In this document: positions 41,397 to 49,867 of the stretch, piece by piece
How the letters are laid out: each line of letters starts with the position of its first letter
Numbering within the stretch: the stretch's first letter is position 1
DNA from: an uncultured Pseudomonadota bacterium
Lineage (GTDB): Bacteria; Myxococcota_A; UBA796; SXON01
Assembly (NCBI GenBank): GCA_903875225.1
Contig: CAIQVJ010000013.1
Coordinates: 1 to 64,000 of the forward strand
Direction: 5' to 3'
Length of the DNA: 64,000 bases
Notes under the pieces: model-generated
Database searches by the model: none
Seen by the model: only the letters and a program-made list of their open reading frames with translations
Told to the model about the DNA's origin: nothing
Program-made: the position numbers and the translations under genes

Positions 41397-42647
41397 TCAC
41401 GGCGCCGGCACGCATGCGCAGCACGCACCCGGGTCTGTGCTGCCGGGCGCCGCGCAGAAGCCGTCCACCCCGTAGCCGGGCTCGCGGCAGGCCTCGGTGC
41501 AGTCCGAGTCGGCTACGCAGCCCCCGCAGCCGGCATCGGGATCCGCGGGGAGCGGGACGCCCTCCGGCAAGGCCTCTCCGATGCGGTTCCGGCACCAGCA
41601 GGCGTCCGACGCTCCGCCGAACAACAGCGCGTCGAGGCGGCTCCCGTCCGAGGAGAGCAGGAAGGGGGTGACCTGGCCGTGGGCGTCCCAGGCCTGTCCA
41701 CTCAGCCCCAGCACCATCCCCTGGTCGCACCAGGTGATGCCGTCGGCCGAGGTGGCGGCGAGCGTACCCGTCCCGGACTCCTCCACCATGACCCAGGTGT
41801 CGGCGATGCGCTCCACATCGATGGCTCCGGCGTTGAGGACCAGTGGGTTCGCCACGTGGCGGGCAAAGGTGCGCCCGTCGGGGGAGGTCGCGAGCCCGAC
41901 GTGACGCGCAGTCCCGTCGTTCCCGTCGTAGTAGAGCCAGAACGCGCCCTCGCGGTAGACCACCGAGGGGCGGCCCACCTTCTGGCTGTCCCAGGTCCCG
42001 GCGGCGCCCACGTCGAGCACGAGGCCCTGTTTGGCGAACGTGAACCCGTCGGTGGAGGTCGCGAGGTGGATGCGGTCGTCCTCCCCGGTCGCGGCATCGG
42101 TGTAGTACAGGTACCACACGCCACCCACCACGACCACGGATGGGTCATTGACGTGGTTCGAGCTTCCGTTGTCGATGATGGGGGCGGGGTTGGATCGGTG
42201 TGGCCAGGGCGCCCAGGTGGCGCAGTCGGTCGAGGTGGCGACGAAGATCCGGTCGTGTCCATCGGCGCCCTGACCGCCGTGGTACATCAGGCAGAGGTCG
42301 TCGGAGACGCGCACCACGTCGGGCGCGTAGATGTTGTCGGCGCCCTGGTCGCTGTCGGACGAGACGGGCGAGAGGGCGGGCGCGCCGGGCGGGGTGAGCC
42401 GGGGGATCACCGACGGGTCGCCGCACGGGTTGGACGTGCCGGTGTCCGGGGAGGTGCCCGTGTCGGGGGTCTCCGAGTCCCCGCCGGTCTCGATGTCGGA
42501 GTCCTGGGCGGGCGCCGTGTCGTCCGGGGCGCCCAACCCGGGCTTCGCCGGCTTCACGCCTCCGCCCGCGCCGCACCCGAGCGCAGTCAGGCTCCACAGC
42601 ACCAGCAGGGATCGGGATGTGAACCCGAAGCCCGTCACCGTGCCCAT
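41397..42647 (-). CDS. lipoprotein with GH43/62-like five-bladed beta-propeller
   Basis: 416 residues. Starts 13 bp inside the end of the previous gene. Signal with lipobox ALGC, then a long Asp/Thr/Ser/Gly linker (SETPDTGTSPDTGTS). From ~residue 110 the sequence repeats a propeller blade pattern: IYAPDVVRVSDDLCLMYHGG, RIFVATSTDCATWAP, HVNDPSVVVVGGVWYLYYTD, RIHLATSTDGFTFAKQG, RPSVVYREGAFWLYYDG. This is the fold of glycoside hydrolase families 43/62/130. The acidic triad of GH43 cannot be placed with confidence. The last ~60 residues hold ten or more Cys. A surface sugar-binding or -cleaving role is inferred. Confidence 0.8.
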   Translation of the reverse strand: MGTVTGFGFTSRSLLVLWSLTALGCGAGGGVKPAKPGLGAPDDTAPAQDSDIETGGDSETPDTGTSPDTGTSNPCGDPSVIPRLTPPGAPALSPVSSDSDQGADNIYAPDVVRVSDDLCLMYHGGQGADGHDRIFVATSTDCATWAPWPHRSNPAPIIDNGSSNHVNDPSVVVVGGVWYLYYTDAATGEDDRIHLATSTDGFTFAKQGLVLDVGAAGTWDSQKVGRPSVVYREGAFWLYYDGNDGTARHVGLATSPDGRTFARHVANPLVLNAGAIDVERIADTWVMVEESGTGTLAATSADGITWCDQGMVLGLSGQAWDAHGQVTPFLLSSDGSRLDALLFGGASDACWCRNRIGEALPEGVPLPADPDAGCGGCVADSDCTEACREPGYGVDGFCAAPGSTDPGACCACVPAP

Positions 42648-44881
42648 GTCGCGTGGAACCCCGTCTCCCCGTCGCCGTCCACCGCGCCGCCGTGCTCGTC
42701 GTCCGTGCCGTCCCAGGCGATGCCGAAGCTCGAGTTGTCAGCCGGTGCGCGCACGTCTCCCTCGGGCCACACGTAGCTGTCCGCATCGCCGCCGCTGTCC
42801 ATGAACACGGCGTTCGAACCCGTGTAGTCCGAGCGCGCCTCGCACTCGGTGGAGTGGTTTCCGAGCCCCGTCGAGTAGGTGGAGCTCACGAGGTAGGTGT
42901 CGCTCCCGTCGTTGTCCACGTACACCCCGCGTCCCTGGCAATTGCTGGCCCCGAGCGCGAGGCCGGGCACGACCAGCGTGTCGTCCCCCGACTCGTCGAT
43001 CAGCACACCGACCGAGTAGTCGTGGCCCGCGCCGAGCATCATGTAGTAGGGCGCGAACCCTGTGTTGTGCTGGTCGTTCCCGCCGCCGTCCACGAGGATG
43101 CCGAGCGCGAAGTGCGCTGCGCCGCCCTCCGCGTAGTAGAGCGCGTTCCAGGTGTCGTCGCCACCGGCGTCTGCGAGCAGGCCCGTACCCTCCCAGTAGC
43201 CGGTGCCCTCGGTGAACACGCCGCCCGAGTAGGTGTCGTCCCCGCCGCCGTCCCGGAGCATGCCGAGACCGCCGGCCATGTAGACGCCCGCGCTGTCCCC
43301 CCGCAGGCCGAAGCCGGCGCCCTGCGTGAACGACGAGTTGCCCTCGCCGTTCGGAAGCTGGGGCGAGGCGTAGAGCGTGGTCCCGCCGAAGCTCGATCCC
43401 GGGTCGGAGTAGTACACGTCGGTGCCGTCCCCGGCGTCAGCGAGCAGCCCGCCGCTGCCCACGTACCCGAAACCCTGCGAGAAGGCCCACGCCGTGTAGT
43501 GGTCGTTGCCGCCGCCGTCGAGCAGCATGCCGAGCCCGAACACCGCGGCGCCCTGTGCGCCGGCCTCGGCCGCGTAGGTGTCGTCTCCGGCGTCGTCGTA
43601 CAGCACGCCCACGCCCATGGAGCCAAAGCCCTGGCTCATGCGCAGGGAGGCGTAGCTGTCGTCGCTGCCGCCGAGGTCGAACAGCATGCCGATGCCCCAG
43701 CGGCCGGAGCCCTGCCGCCCGGTCGTCGAGGCGGAGATCTTGTAGCCGCTGGAGGACTGGCGCCCCTCGGCGTCGGAGACCAGCGCGCCGTCCACGTCTG
43801 CGGAGCTCGGCACCTCCACGTAGCCGTACCGGTCGGTGCCCTGCAGGTCCACGACGACCGAGACGGGGTTGTTCTTGTCGAAGGTCGCGCCGGCGGTGCC
43901 CGTCCACACGTCGTCACCCCCGAGCTCGATCTCGAAAAGCGTGGCGCCGTCGGAGTCGTCGTGGGTGTCCGCCGTGGAGGGATCGATGCGGATCGCGCCG
44001 GCGTCGGTGTGGATGACCCAGGGGTCCTGGATGGTCGTCGACCCGGCGAAGCGTTGCAGGTCGGCCTCCTCGATCGCGAACGCGATCCGGCGGGCGGCGT
44101 TGCCGAACGCGGCGCGCGGGCCCTCGTCCGAGGGGTACCAGCCGCCGAACCAGGCCAACTGGTCGGGGTCGTTGTAGTCGGGGATGGCGGACCCGTCCTG
44201 GATGACCATCCCGTAGCCCTGGCTGAAGAGCCGCGCGGGCAGGTGGGAGTCGTAGGCGCCCACGGTCTCGTTCATCGCGGCGCGGAGGTCCACGGCGTCG
44301 GCGATCGCCGAGAGGATGGGGCTCAAGGCGGCGGCGAGGTCCGGATCGAGGCCGGCCAGCGCGTCCGACTGCTCAGCGGGGTCCTCCACCACGCCGGGCA
44401 GGCGCCCGATCACGTCTGCGAGCGGGCTGTGGTCGTCGGGCGGGTCGCCGGAGAGGACGACGTCCACGTGCTGCGCCCAGGCCGCGATCGACGAGGCGAC
44501 GGGGTGCGGCGTGGCGAGCGCAACGTCCACGTCGGCCTGTAGCTGCCCGGCGAAGCAGGGGACCTCCTCCGGGCTGTGGTGCACGTCGGTGAACCACGAG
44601 AGCACGTAGTCGTTCTTGACGTAGTCCCCCCAGATGTTCCACTCGCTGTTCGTGTAGCCGAAGTCCTCGCGGGCAACTCCGGCGTTTTCGAGGGCGCTGT
44701 CGAAGAGCGGGGCCTCCCCGCCCGGCGCGCAGGGGATCGCTGCGGCGGGCGAGTCCCAGACCGGCGGGGTGTGCTGCCCCGTGTCTCCCGTGTCGCCGCT
44801 GTCGCCGGAGTCGTCGGGCGCGGTCGAGTCGTCCGGTTGGGGGTGCTTGCATGCGAGGAAGATCAGGAGGGGGAGCGGCAT
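42635..44881 (-). CDS. lipoprotein with ~30-residue 'GDD-Y' repeats
   Basis: 748 residues. The lipobox comes at once (MPLPLLIFLAC), followed by an Asp/Ser/Thr/Gly spacer. Residues ~40-330 are a mostly helical domain without a match I know (a Trp/Asp-rich start DFGYTNSEWNIWGDYVKND). From ~390 on there are about nine units of ~30 residues of the form 'GxGMLxDxGGDDxYxxxxxxQGxGxxG' (for example VGVLYDDAGDDTYAAEAG, GMLRDGGGDDTYSGGVF). Regular Asp-Asp and Gly turns suggest a calcium-binding beta-solenoid, in a manner like RTX but with a different repeat. It overlaps the GH43-like gene by 13 bp, so the two are made together. No enzyme residues seen. Confidence 0.82.
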   Translation of the reverse strand: MPLPLLIFLACKHPQPDDSTAPDDSGDSGDTGDTGQHTPPVWDSPAAAIPCAPGGEAPLFDSALENAGVAREDFGYTNSEWNIWGDYVKNDYVLSWFTDVHHSPEEVPCFAGQLQADVDVALATPHPVASSIAAWAQHVDVVLSGDPPDDHSPLADVIGRLPGVVEDPAEQSDALAGLDPDLAAALSPILSAIADAVDLRAAMNETVGAYDSHLPARLFSQGYGMVIQDGSAIPDYNDPDQLAWFGGWYPSDEGPRAAFGNAARRIAFAIEEADLQRFAGSTTIQDPWVIHTDAGAIRIDPSTADTHDDSDGATLFEIELGGDDVWTGTAGATFDKNNPVSVVVDLQGTDRYGYVEVPSSADVDGALVSDAEGRQSSSGYKISASTTGRQGSGRWGIGMLFDLGGSDDSYASLRMSQGFGSMGVGVLYDDAGDDTYAAEAGAQGAAVFGLGMLLDGGGNDHYTAWAFSQGFGYVGSGGLLADAGDGTDVYYSDPGSSFGGTTLYASPQLPNGEGNSSFTQGAGFGLRGDSAGVYMAGGLGMLRDGGGDDTYSGGVFTEGTGYWEGTGLLADAGGDDTWNALYYAEGGAAHFALGILVDGGGNDQHNTGFAPYYMMLGAGHDYSVGVLIDESGDDTLVVPGLALGASNCQGRGVYVDNDGSDTYLVSSTYSTGLGNHSTECEARSDYTGSNAVFMDSGGDADSYVWPEGDVRAPADNSSFGIAWDGTDDEHGGAVDGDGETGFHATWAR

Positions 44882-44918
44882 GCCGACAGTTTACAGGATC
44901 GCCGGATAGCTTGTCCCC
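44882..44918. promoter_or_regulatory. 37-bp divergent spacer with two overlapping promoters
   Basis: The whole space between divergent start codons 44881 (-) and 44919 (+) is 37 bp. Plus strand: CCGACA (44883-44888), 18 bp, TAGCTT (44907-44912), six bases, ATG. Minus strand: GGGACA, 18 bp, TAAACT (44893-44888), six bases, ATG. There is no ribosome site for either. Both transcripts would be leaderless. Confidence 0.5.
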
Positions 44919-45668
44919 ATGCCTCAAGCCCTGACTCGGACCCGTCGCTGGGGCATGCTGGCCAGCACGGCGGTCGTGCTGATCCCGATCTACGCCGCCG
45001 TAGGGGTCTACACCGCGCGTGCCGGCCAGCCGATGCACCAGATCCCGACGTTGCTGGATCGCATGATCCCGTTCCAGCCCGCGTGGGTGTTCGTCTACGC
45101 CTTCGTGTTCCTGCAGTGCATCGCGCCTGTCGCCGTGATCACCGACGCCCGGGTCCTCACGCGCACGGTGTTCGCCTACTTCGCCCTGTACGCGGTCGGC
45201 ACGCCGATGTGGGTCTTCTACCCGGTGGGCGTGCCGCGCCCCCCCGTGCCCATCGTGGACATGTGGACCTACGGCATCGGCATCGTGCGGTACGTCGATC
45301 CGCCAGGGAACTGCATGCCGTCGATGCACGTGGCGCTGGCCGTGCTGGCCTCGCTGGTCGTGTACCGGCACGACCGGAAGGCGGGGACGCTGCTCGGGGT
45401 CTCCGCTGCGCTGATCTGGTGGTCCACGGTGGCGATCCGGCAGCACTATGCGACGGACGGGCTGATCGGCGGGATCCTGGCGCTGTTCGCGGACCGCCTG
45501 GCGTTCGACGCCCAGCCGTTGCCGCCGCAGGCGTACCTCCCGCTGCCACGCGCCTGGCACCTGACCTGGGTGCTCGGCTTCGTCGTCGCCGTGTCGGTGT
45601 TGATGTCCGGCTGGTGGCTCGGGTGGATGCCTGTGGATCAGCTTCCCCCGAACGCGAACAGCTGGTAG
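44919..45668 (+). CDS. PAP2-type (AUR1-like) membrane phosphatase/transferase
   Basis: 249 residues from ATG 44919. Six or so membrane helices. Motifs match the PAP2_3 group: NCMPSMHVALAVLASLVV (Ser-x-His in place of Ser-Gly-His) and STVAIRQHYATDGLIGG with the second catalytic His and Asp; the first 'RP' motif is degenerate. This group includes inositol phosphorylceramide synthase AUR1 and lipid phosphatases working on the outer face of the membrane. It lies divergent to the repeat lipoprotein gene and before the Tad genes, which have their own promoter. Substrate unknown. Confidence 0.85.
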   Translation: MPQALTRTRRWGMLASTAVVLIPIYAAVGVYTARAGQPMHQIPTLLDRMIPFQPAWVFVYAFVFLQCIAPVAVITDARVLTRTVFAYFALYAVGTPMWVFYPVGVPRPPVPIVDMWTYGIGIVRYVDPPGNCMPSMHVALAVLASLVVYRHDRKAGTLLGVSAALIWWSTVAIRQHYATDGLIGGILALFADRLAFDAQPLPPQAYLPLPRAWHLTWVLGFVVAVSVLMSGWWLGWMPVDQLPPNANSW

Positions 45669-45681
45669 TCCCTCGCACCCC

Positions 45682-45710
45682 TTGACGACGATGGAGGCGA
45701 GGCCTACAGT
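45682..45710 (+). promoter_or_regulatory. sigma-70-type promoter of the Tad-like operon
   Basis: TTGACG (45682-45687), 17 bp, TACAGT (45705-45710). Transcription would start near 45717, giving a ~45-base leader with GGAGG at 45752-45756 before TTG 45762. Confidence 0.6.
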
Positions 45711-45761
45711 CACTGCATCGGTCATTGTGCGTCCGGAAACCACCAGGCCGCGGAGGCCCGC

Positions 45762-46958
45762 TTGCACTCCACCCTGAATTCTCCCGACTCCGGCCCCCCC
45801 GTCGCACGCGCCAGCGGCGCTTCCCGGGCGTCCCGCCGGCGGCCCTCGAAACGCGGCGTGTATGCCGTGATCACGGCGCTGATGCTCGTCGTGCTGTGCG
45901 GGTTCGTGGCGCTGGCGATCGACCTCGGCAGCGTCCGCCTCACCGAAGCCCAGCTTCAGGCCGGGACGGACAGCGCCGCCCTGGCCGGAACCCAGAAGCT
46001 GGACGGCACGAGCGCGGGGATGACACGCGCTTCGGCCGCGGCGTCCGCGGTTGCGAGCGCGAACAAGGCCCTCGGAACCTCCATCAACGTCACGACGACG
46101 GGCCCGGCGGGCAGCGCCGTGACGCTCGGCACCTGGAACAGCACGACGAAGACCTTCACCGCGAGCACCAACGCCACGCTGGTGAACGCCGTGAAGGTGC
46201 GCTCCACCCGACCCTCGATGAGGAGCTGGTTCGCGGCGGTCGGCGGTGATCTGTACATGGGCGCTGCGGCGCAGTCCATCGCTTCGCACGTGGCGAGGGG
46301 CGCGGGAAAGGTGCCGTACTACCTTCCGTTCTCGCTTCCGAGCTGCGAGTTCGCCACGCACACGCTGGGATCGATGGTGAACATGGAGTTCACGCTCAAC
46401 CCCGCGGGCGCCGACAACACGGGCTGGGGCGCCATCAACGCCACGCCGAGCGCGTCGTGGGCCAGCAGCGAGATCTCCGGCATGCTGCCCTGCATGCAGC
46501 AGTTCTTCAACACCGGGACCGTGAGCGCGACGTGCAGCACCGCCTCGGTGGGCAACACCGTGAGCCTCAACAACGGCGCGCTCGCCTCCTCCCTCACCGA
46601 CCTCGCGAACGCGATGCCCTCCGGCGTGACGTGGCGCACCAGTTACTGGGGCGCGCTCCCGGCGCGTCACACCGGTAGCTCGGTGCCCGCCTCGAGCTAC
46701 GGCCACGTGCTCGAGGGGCCGATCCCCGTGTTCGCGGGCGGGTCCCACTACTGCTCGGCCTCGGCAGCATGGAACGAGAACTACACGGTCACCGGCTTCG
46801 TCTGGGCCTCCATCTACGACGTCAAGGCGACCGGCCCCGTCGCGCAGCGGAGCGTCTGGGTGCGCCTCGACACGACCCACATCTACGACATCGGCACCGC
46901 CTTCGGCGGCCCGAACTATGGCGTGGTGAACACGGGTTCGCCCACCCTGGTGCAGTAG
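45762..46958 (+). CDS. TadG-like pilus-assembly protein
   Basis: 398 residues from TTG 45762, with GGAGG five bases upstream. After a basic N-terminus, RGVYAVITALMLVVLCGFVALAIDLGSVRLTEAQLQAGTDSAALAGTQ (about residues 31-78) is the TadE/G-like (PF13400) signature: a membrane helix, then a helix rich in Ala that includes 'TDSAALAGT'. The C-terminal ~250 residues are a Ser/Thr/Ala-rich periplasmic domain with five Cys. Part of a three-gene set with two TadE-like genes. In Tad systems these are minor pseudopilins needed for Flp pili. ATPase, secretin and peptidase genes are absent from this window. Confidence 0.87.
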   Translation: MHSTLNSPDSGPPVARASGASRASRRRPSKRGVYAVITALMLVVLCGFVALAIDLGSVRLTEAQLQAGTDSAALAGTQKLDGTSAGMTRASAAASAVASANKALGTSINVTTTGPAGSAVTLGTWNSTTKTFTASTNATLVNAVKVRSTRPSMRSWFAAVGGDLYMGAAAQSIASHVARGAGKVPYYLPFSLPSCEFATHTLGSMVNMEFTLNPAGADNTGWGAINATPSASWASSEISGMLPCMQQFFNTGTVSATCSTASVGNTVSLNNGALASSLTDLANAMPSGVTWRTSYWGALPARHTGSSVPASSYGHVLEGPIPVFAGGSHYCSASAAWNENYTVTGFVWASIYDVKATGPVAQRSVWVRLDTTHIYDIGTAFGGPNYGVVNTGSPTLVQ

Positions 46959-46961
46959 GCG

Positions 46962-47360
46962 ATGCGCGGCGCCCCGGGCCAGCGACGTGGCTCAGTCGCG
47001 ATCGAGTTCGGGCTGGTGCTGCCCGTGCTGCTCATGCTCATCGCGGGCACGCTCGACTGGGGCATGGCGCTGCAGCGCCAGGTCGCGCTGGTGGACGTGA
47101 CCCGGGATGCGGCGCTCGCGGGGGCGCGCGCCACGGCAGCGCAGGGGCCGGAGGCAGTGGCCCGCGCGCGCGCCCTCGAGGGCCTCACGACCGCCGGGTT
47201 GAGCGCCACCGCGGCCACCATCACGACCTCCCGCGTGACCCTGACCGCCGGCGTTGCGCTCAAGGTGCACGTCAGCACCCCCTCCGACCCCGCGTTCGCC
47301 CTCGTGGGCATGCCCTCGACGTTCGGCGGGACGACCGTGGCCCTGCTGGAGAACCCGTGA
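46962..47360 (+). CDS. TadE-like pseudopilin 1
   Basis: 132 residues, 3 bp after the TadG-like gene. The N-terminus RRGSVAIEFGLVLPVLLML has the prepilin-like Gly, then Glu five residues later, in front of a hydrophobic helix, as cleaved by TadV/CpaA-type peptidases. The rest (~80 residues) is Ala/Thr-rich and beta. It overlaps the next gene by GTGA. Expected in the inner membrane or a pseudopilus. Confidence 0.87.
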   Translation: MRGAPGQRRGSVAIEFGLVLPVLLMLIAGTLDWGMALQRQVALVDVTRDAALAGARATAAQGPEAVARARALEGLTTAGLSATAATITTSRVTLTAGVALKVHVSTPSDPAFALVGMPSTFGGTTVALLENP

Positions 47361-47761
47361 TCTCTCGTCGCCGCCGCCGGACGGGGGCCGCCGCGCTCGA
47401 GTTCGCGCTCATCCTCCCCGTGTTCATCGCGATCGTCTTCGGGCTCGCGGACTGGTCCTGGTACATGTACGAGTGGATGAGCGTGGACATGGCGGTGAAC
47501 CACGGCGTTCGCCTGGGGGCAGGGGAGAAGACCTCACCGGAGGCCGTGGCGCTGGCCGGCGTGAAGGCAGACCTGACGGCCCGGCGCATCCACTGGGCGA
47601 GCACGAACCTCACGGCTACGAAGGTCCTGGCCTCCGGGAAGTACACCGTGAAGGTGGTCGCATCGATCCCGTTCAGCGCGCCGTTCGGGTTGGTCCCGAC
47701 GCCGCCGTCGTTGGCATGCACCGCCTCGGTGGCGTGGTACGGGAACGACGTCTCCCCCTGA
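47357..47761 (+). CDS. TadE-like pseudopilin 2
   Basis: 134 residues from GTG 47357, in the stop of the previous gene. RTGAAALEFALILPVFIAIV repeats the prepilin-like pattern with Glu at +5 from the Gly, then ADWSWYMYEWMSVDMAVNHG, a Trp/Tyr-rich part of the first helix typical of TadE. Paralogous to the gene before it, with a more aromatic helix. The C-terminal domain has one Cys near the end (SLACTAS). It ends 4 bp before the ctlX start, so all four genes may share one mRNA. Confidence 0.85.
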   Translation: MISRRRRRTGAAALEFALILPVFIAIVFGLADWSWYMYEWMSVDMAVNHGVRLGAGEKTSPEAVALAGVKADLTARRIHWASTNLTATKVLASGKYTVKVVASIPFSAPFGLVPTPPSLACTASVAWYGNDVSP

Positions 47762-47765
47762 GTCC

Positions 47766-48635
47766 ATGACGCTCGCCTCCTCGGTGCTGATGGTCCGCCC
47801 CGCTGCCTTCGGCTACTCGGAGGAGGCCGCGGCTTCGAACGCGTTCCAGGAGGCCCCGGTCGATTCCGCGCCCCTCGTGCAGGCGCGCGCCCTCGAAGAA
47901 TTCGACGCCATGGTCGTCCAGCTTCGCGGGGAGGGGATCCACGTGATCGTGGCGGACGATTCGCACGTTCCTGCAAAGCCCGATGCGGTGTTCCCGAACA
48001 ACTGGGTGAGCTGCCAGCCCGATGGACGGCGGATCGTGTACCCGATGGCCGTGCCCCCCCGGCGGGCCGAACGCCGGGACGAGGTGCTCGACCTGCTCGG
48101 CGGCGACGTGACGGACCTGTCCGGGTTGGAGGCAGACGGCCGCTTTGTGGAGGGGACGGGCAGCATGGTGTTCGACCACGCGGCCCGGGTGGCCTATGCG
48201 TGCCGCTCACCGCGGACCACAGACGAGGGAGTGCGTCGGGTCTGCGCGACGATCCGGTACGAGCCGATGCTGTTCGACTGCGCGCTCGATGGGCAGGCGG
48301 TGTACCACACCAACGTCGTGTTGGGGCTCACGCCGCGGGCGGCGGTGTGGTTCGGGGAAGGCGCCGGGGAGGGTCGAAGCGTGGTCGAGGCGCGGCTCGC
48401 AGATTCGGGACGCCGGGTGGTGCAGCTCACGGAAGGACAGGTGCGCGCCTACTGTGGGAACCTGCTGGCGCTGAACGGGGCGAGCGGCCCGGTGACCGTG
48501 CTCTCGGACACCGCCTGGGCAGCGTTCGCGCCCGGACAGCGCGAGGCGTTGGGGCGCGTCCTGATCGTGCGCGTGCCGACGATCGAGCGGGTGGGGGGCG
48601 GGGGGGCGCGGTGCATGATGGCGGAGGTCTGGTAG
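47766..48635 (+). CDS. ctlX: citrulline hydrolase-like CtlX (arginine deiminase-related)
   Basis: 289 residues from ATG 47766. The family start SSVLMVRPAAFGYSEEAA and later motifs are complete: DAVFPNNWVS, VEGTGSMVFD (catalytic Glu and substrate loop), VYHTNVVLGL (catalytic His) and GGGGARCMMAEV with the nucleophile Cys near the C-terminus. The fold is the pentein fold of the guanidino-group-modifying superfamily; CtlX hydrolyses citrulline to ornithine in characterised bacteria. It follows the Tad-like genes by 4 bp, which appears to be chance or co-transcription only. The stop TAG also forms a TAGGCT hexamer that may be the next gene's -10. Confidence 0.87.
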   Translation: MTLASSVLMVRPAAFGYSEEAAASNAFQEAPVDSAPLVQARALEEFDAMVVQLRGEGIHVIVADDSHVPAKPDAVFPNNWVSCQPDGRRIVYPMAVPPRRAERRDEVLDLLGGDVTDLSGLEADGRFVEGTGSMVFDHAARVAYACRSPRTTDEGVRRVCATIRYEPMLFDCALDGQAVYHTNVVLGLTPRAAVWFGEGAGEGRSVVEARLADSGRRVVQLTEGQVRAYCGNLLALNGASGPVTVLSDTAWAAFAPGQREALGRVLIVRVPTIERVGGGGARCMMAEVW

Positions 48636-48678
48636 GCTCCTGGCTCACGGAGGGCGGGCGCCCAGGGTAGGAGGGGGC

Positions 48679-49791
48679 ATGCACGACACCTTCTTCAGGG
48701 CCCTCCCGGACACGATCCGGGCGCGCGCCGAGTCGTGGGTGGGCACGGACGATCCCAACGACGAGGTCGGGGCCATCTGGAGGCGGATCGCCCGGGGCAC
48801 GCTGGTCGGCGCGGGCTTCGGGCGGGACCTGTTCGAGCTCCGCGACGACCCTGCTGCAGCCTGGGTCGCGGCGTTCGGCGTGGTGTCGGGGGACGATCCG
48901 GTGACGATGAGCCTCACCACGCGGGCGATGTTTGCGCGCTTCGGGGAGGATCTGGTCGAGCCCGTCGAGCGGGTCGCAGCATACGTGGAGCCCGGTCGCG
49001 GAGCGCGGGTGGGGCGGGCGCTGCGGGGGGCGGCCGGCGAGGCGGGCACCCCGCCGGGCCTGCAGCAGCGCCTGCTGGGCCTCGCGGCGGCGCTGGCGCC
49101 CGAGGCGCCCCTCGCGGTGGAGGCCGATCCCCGCGCAGACGCGCTGTGGGCCGAGATCTACGCCCACCCCGACGATCTCACGCCCCGCTGGGTGCTGGCC
49201 GACGTGTACACCGAGCGGGGCGACCCGCGCGGGCCGTTCATGGTCGCCAGCCTGAAGGCGCTCGCGACCGGCGGGGGCCGGCCGCGGGGGGAGGCCGCGC
49301 TCCTGCTGCGGCACGAGGCGGCCTGGCTGGGTGACTTCCGACAGTACGTCGGGGCGACCCGCGTCTGGAGGGGCGGGGTGCTCGCCGGCTGCACCGTGCG
49401 CGGGATGTCGGGGGCCTCCCGGGAGCGCCGGGAGTGGCGCGTGATGCAGGAACTGCGCTTCGAGTCCTCGCTCGGGCTGGAGCAGCTCAGCAGCCGCGGC
49501 TTTCCGTCCCTCCGCGTGCTCGGGCTGATCCCCGTGAGGATGCTCCACGGGCTGGAGGCGAGCGGGTTGCTCGATCAGCTCGACACCGTGTACGTGTGGA
49601 CGAACCCTGGGCCGCCAGACCCCGGGGAGCTGGGCACCCTCGCGGTGTTCTCCGCGCCGCAGAAGCTGGTCCTGCTCGCCGCCCGCCCGGGCCCGGGCCC
49701 CCGAGAGGCCCCGGACATCCTCGCCCGCTTCCGGCTCGCGGAGCGCGAGATCCCGCGCGGGGCGTTGTGGCCGCCTCGGCTCGAGCGCTGA
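48679..49791 (+). CDS. TIGR02996-domain protein
   Basis: 370 residues from ATG 48679 with AGGAGG upstream. Residues ~150-190 (ADALWAEIYAHPDDLTPRWVLAD, read in parts) and TERGDPRGPFMVASL fit the TIGR02996 'repeat-companion' motif of Myxococcus and Planctomycetes ('yPdDdapRLvLADwLeErGdpRGefi'). The N-terminal ~130 residues are helical and unmatched. The C-terminal ~150 residues look like beta/alpha solenoid turns (SSRGFPSLRVLGLIPVRML), as in the LRR-like repeats that usually follow this motif. No catalytic residues. Soluble, cytoplasmic. Function is unknown throughout the family. Confidence 0.8.
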   Translation: MHDTFFRALPDTIRARAESWVGTDDPNDEVGAIWRRIARGTLVGAGFGRDLFELRDDPAAAWVAAFGVVSGDDPVTMSLTTRAMFARFGEDLVEPVERVAAYVEPGRGARVGRALRGAAGEAGTPPGLQQRLLGLAAALAPEAPLAVEADPRADALWAEIYAHPDDLTPRWVLADVYTERGDPRGPFMVASLKALATGGGRPRGEAALLLRHEAAWLGDFRQYVGATRVWRGGVLAGCTVRGMSGASRERREWRVMQELRFESSLGLEQLSSRGFPSLRVLGLIPVRMLHGLEASGLLDQLDTVYVWTNPGPPDPGELGTLAVFSAPQKLVLLAARPGPGPREAPDILARFRLAEREIPRGALWPPRLER

Positions 49792-49867
49792 CAGGCAGGC
49801 GCCCAGTGGGCTGCCCTCCTCACGCAGCCCGAGCCCGCCGGCCCCGTTTCGGACTACGTTACCGTCG

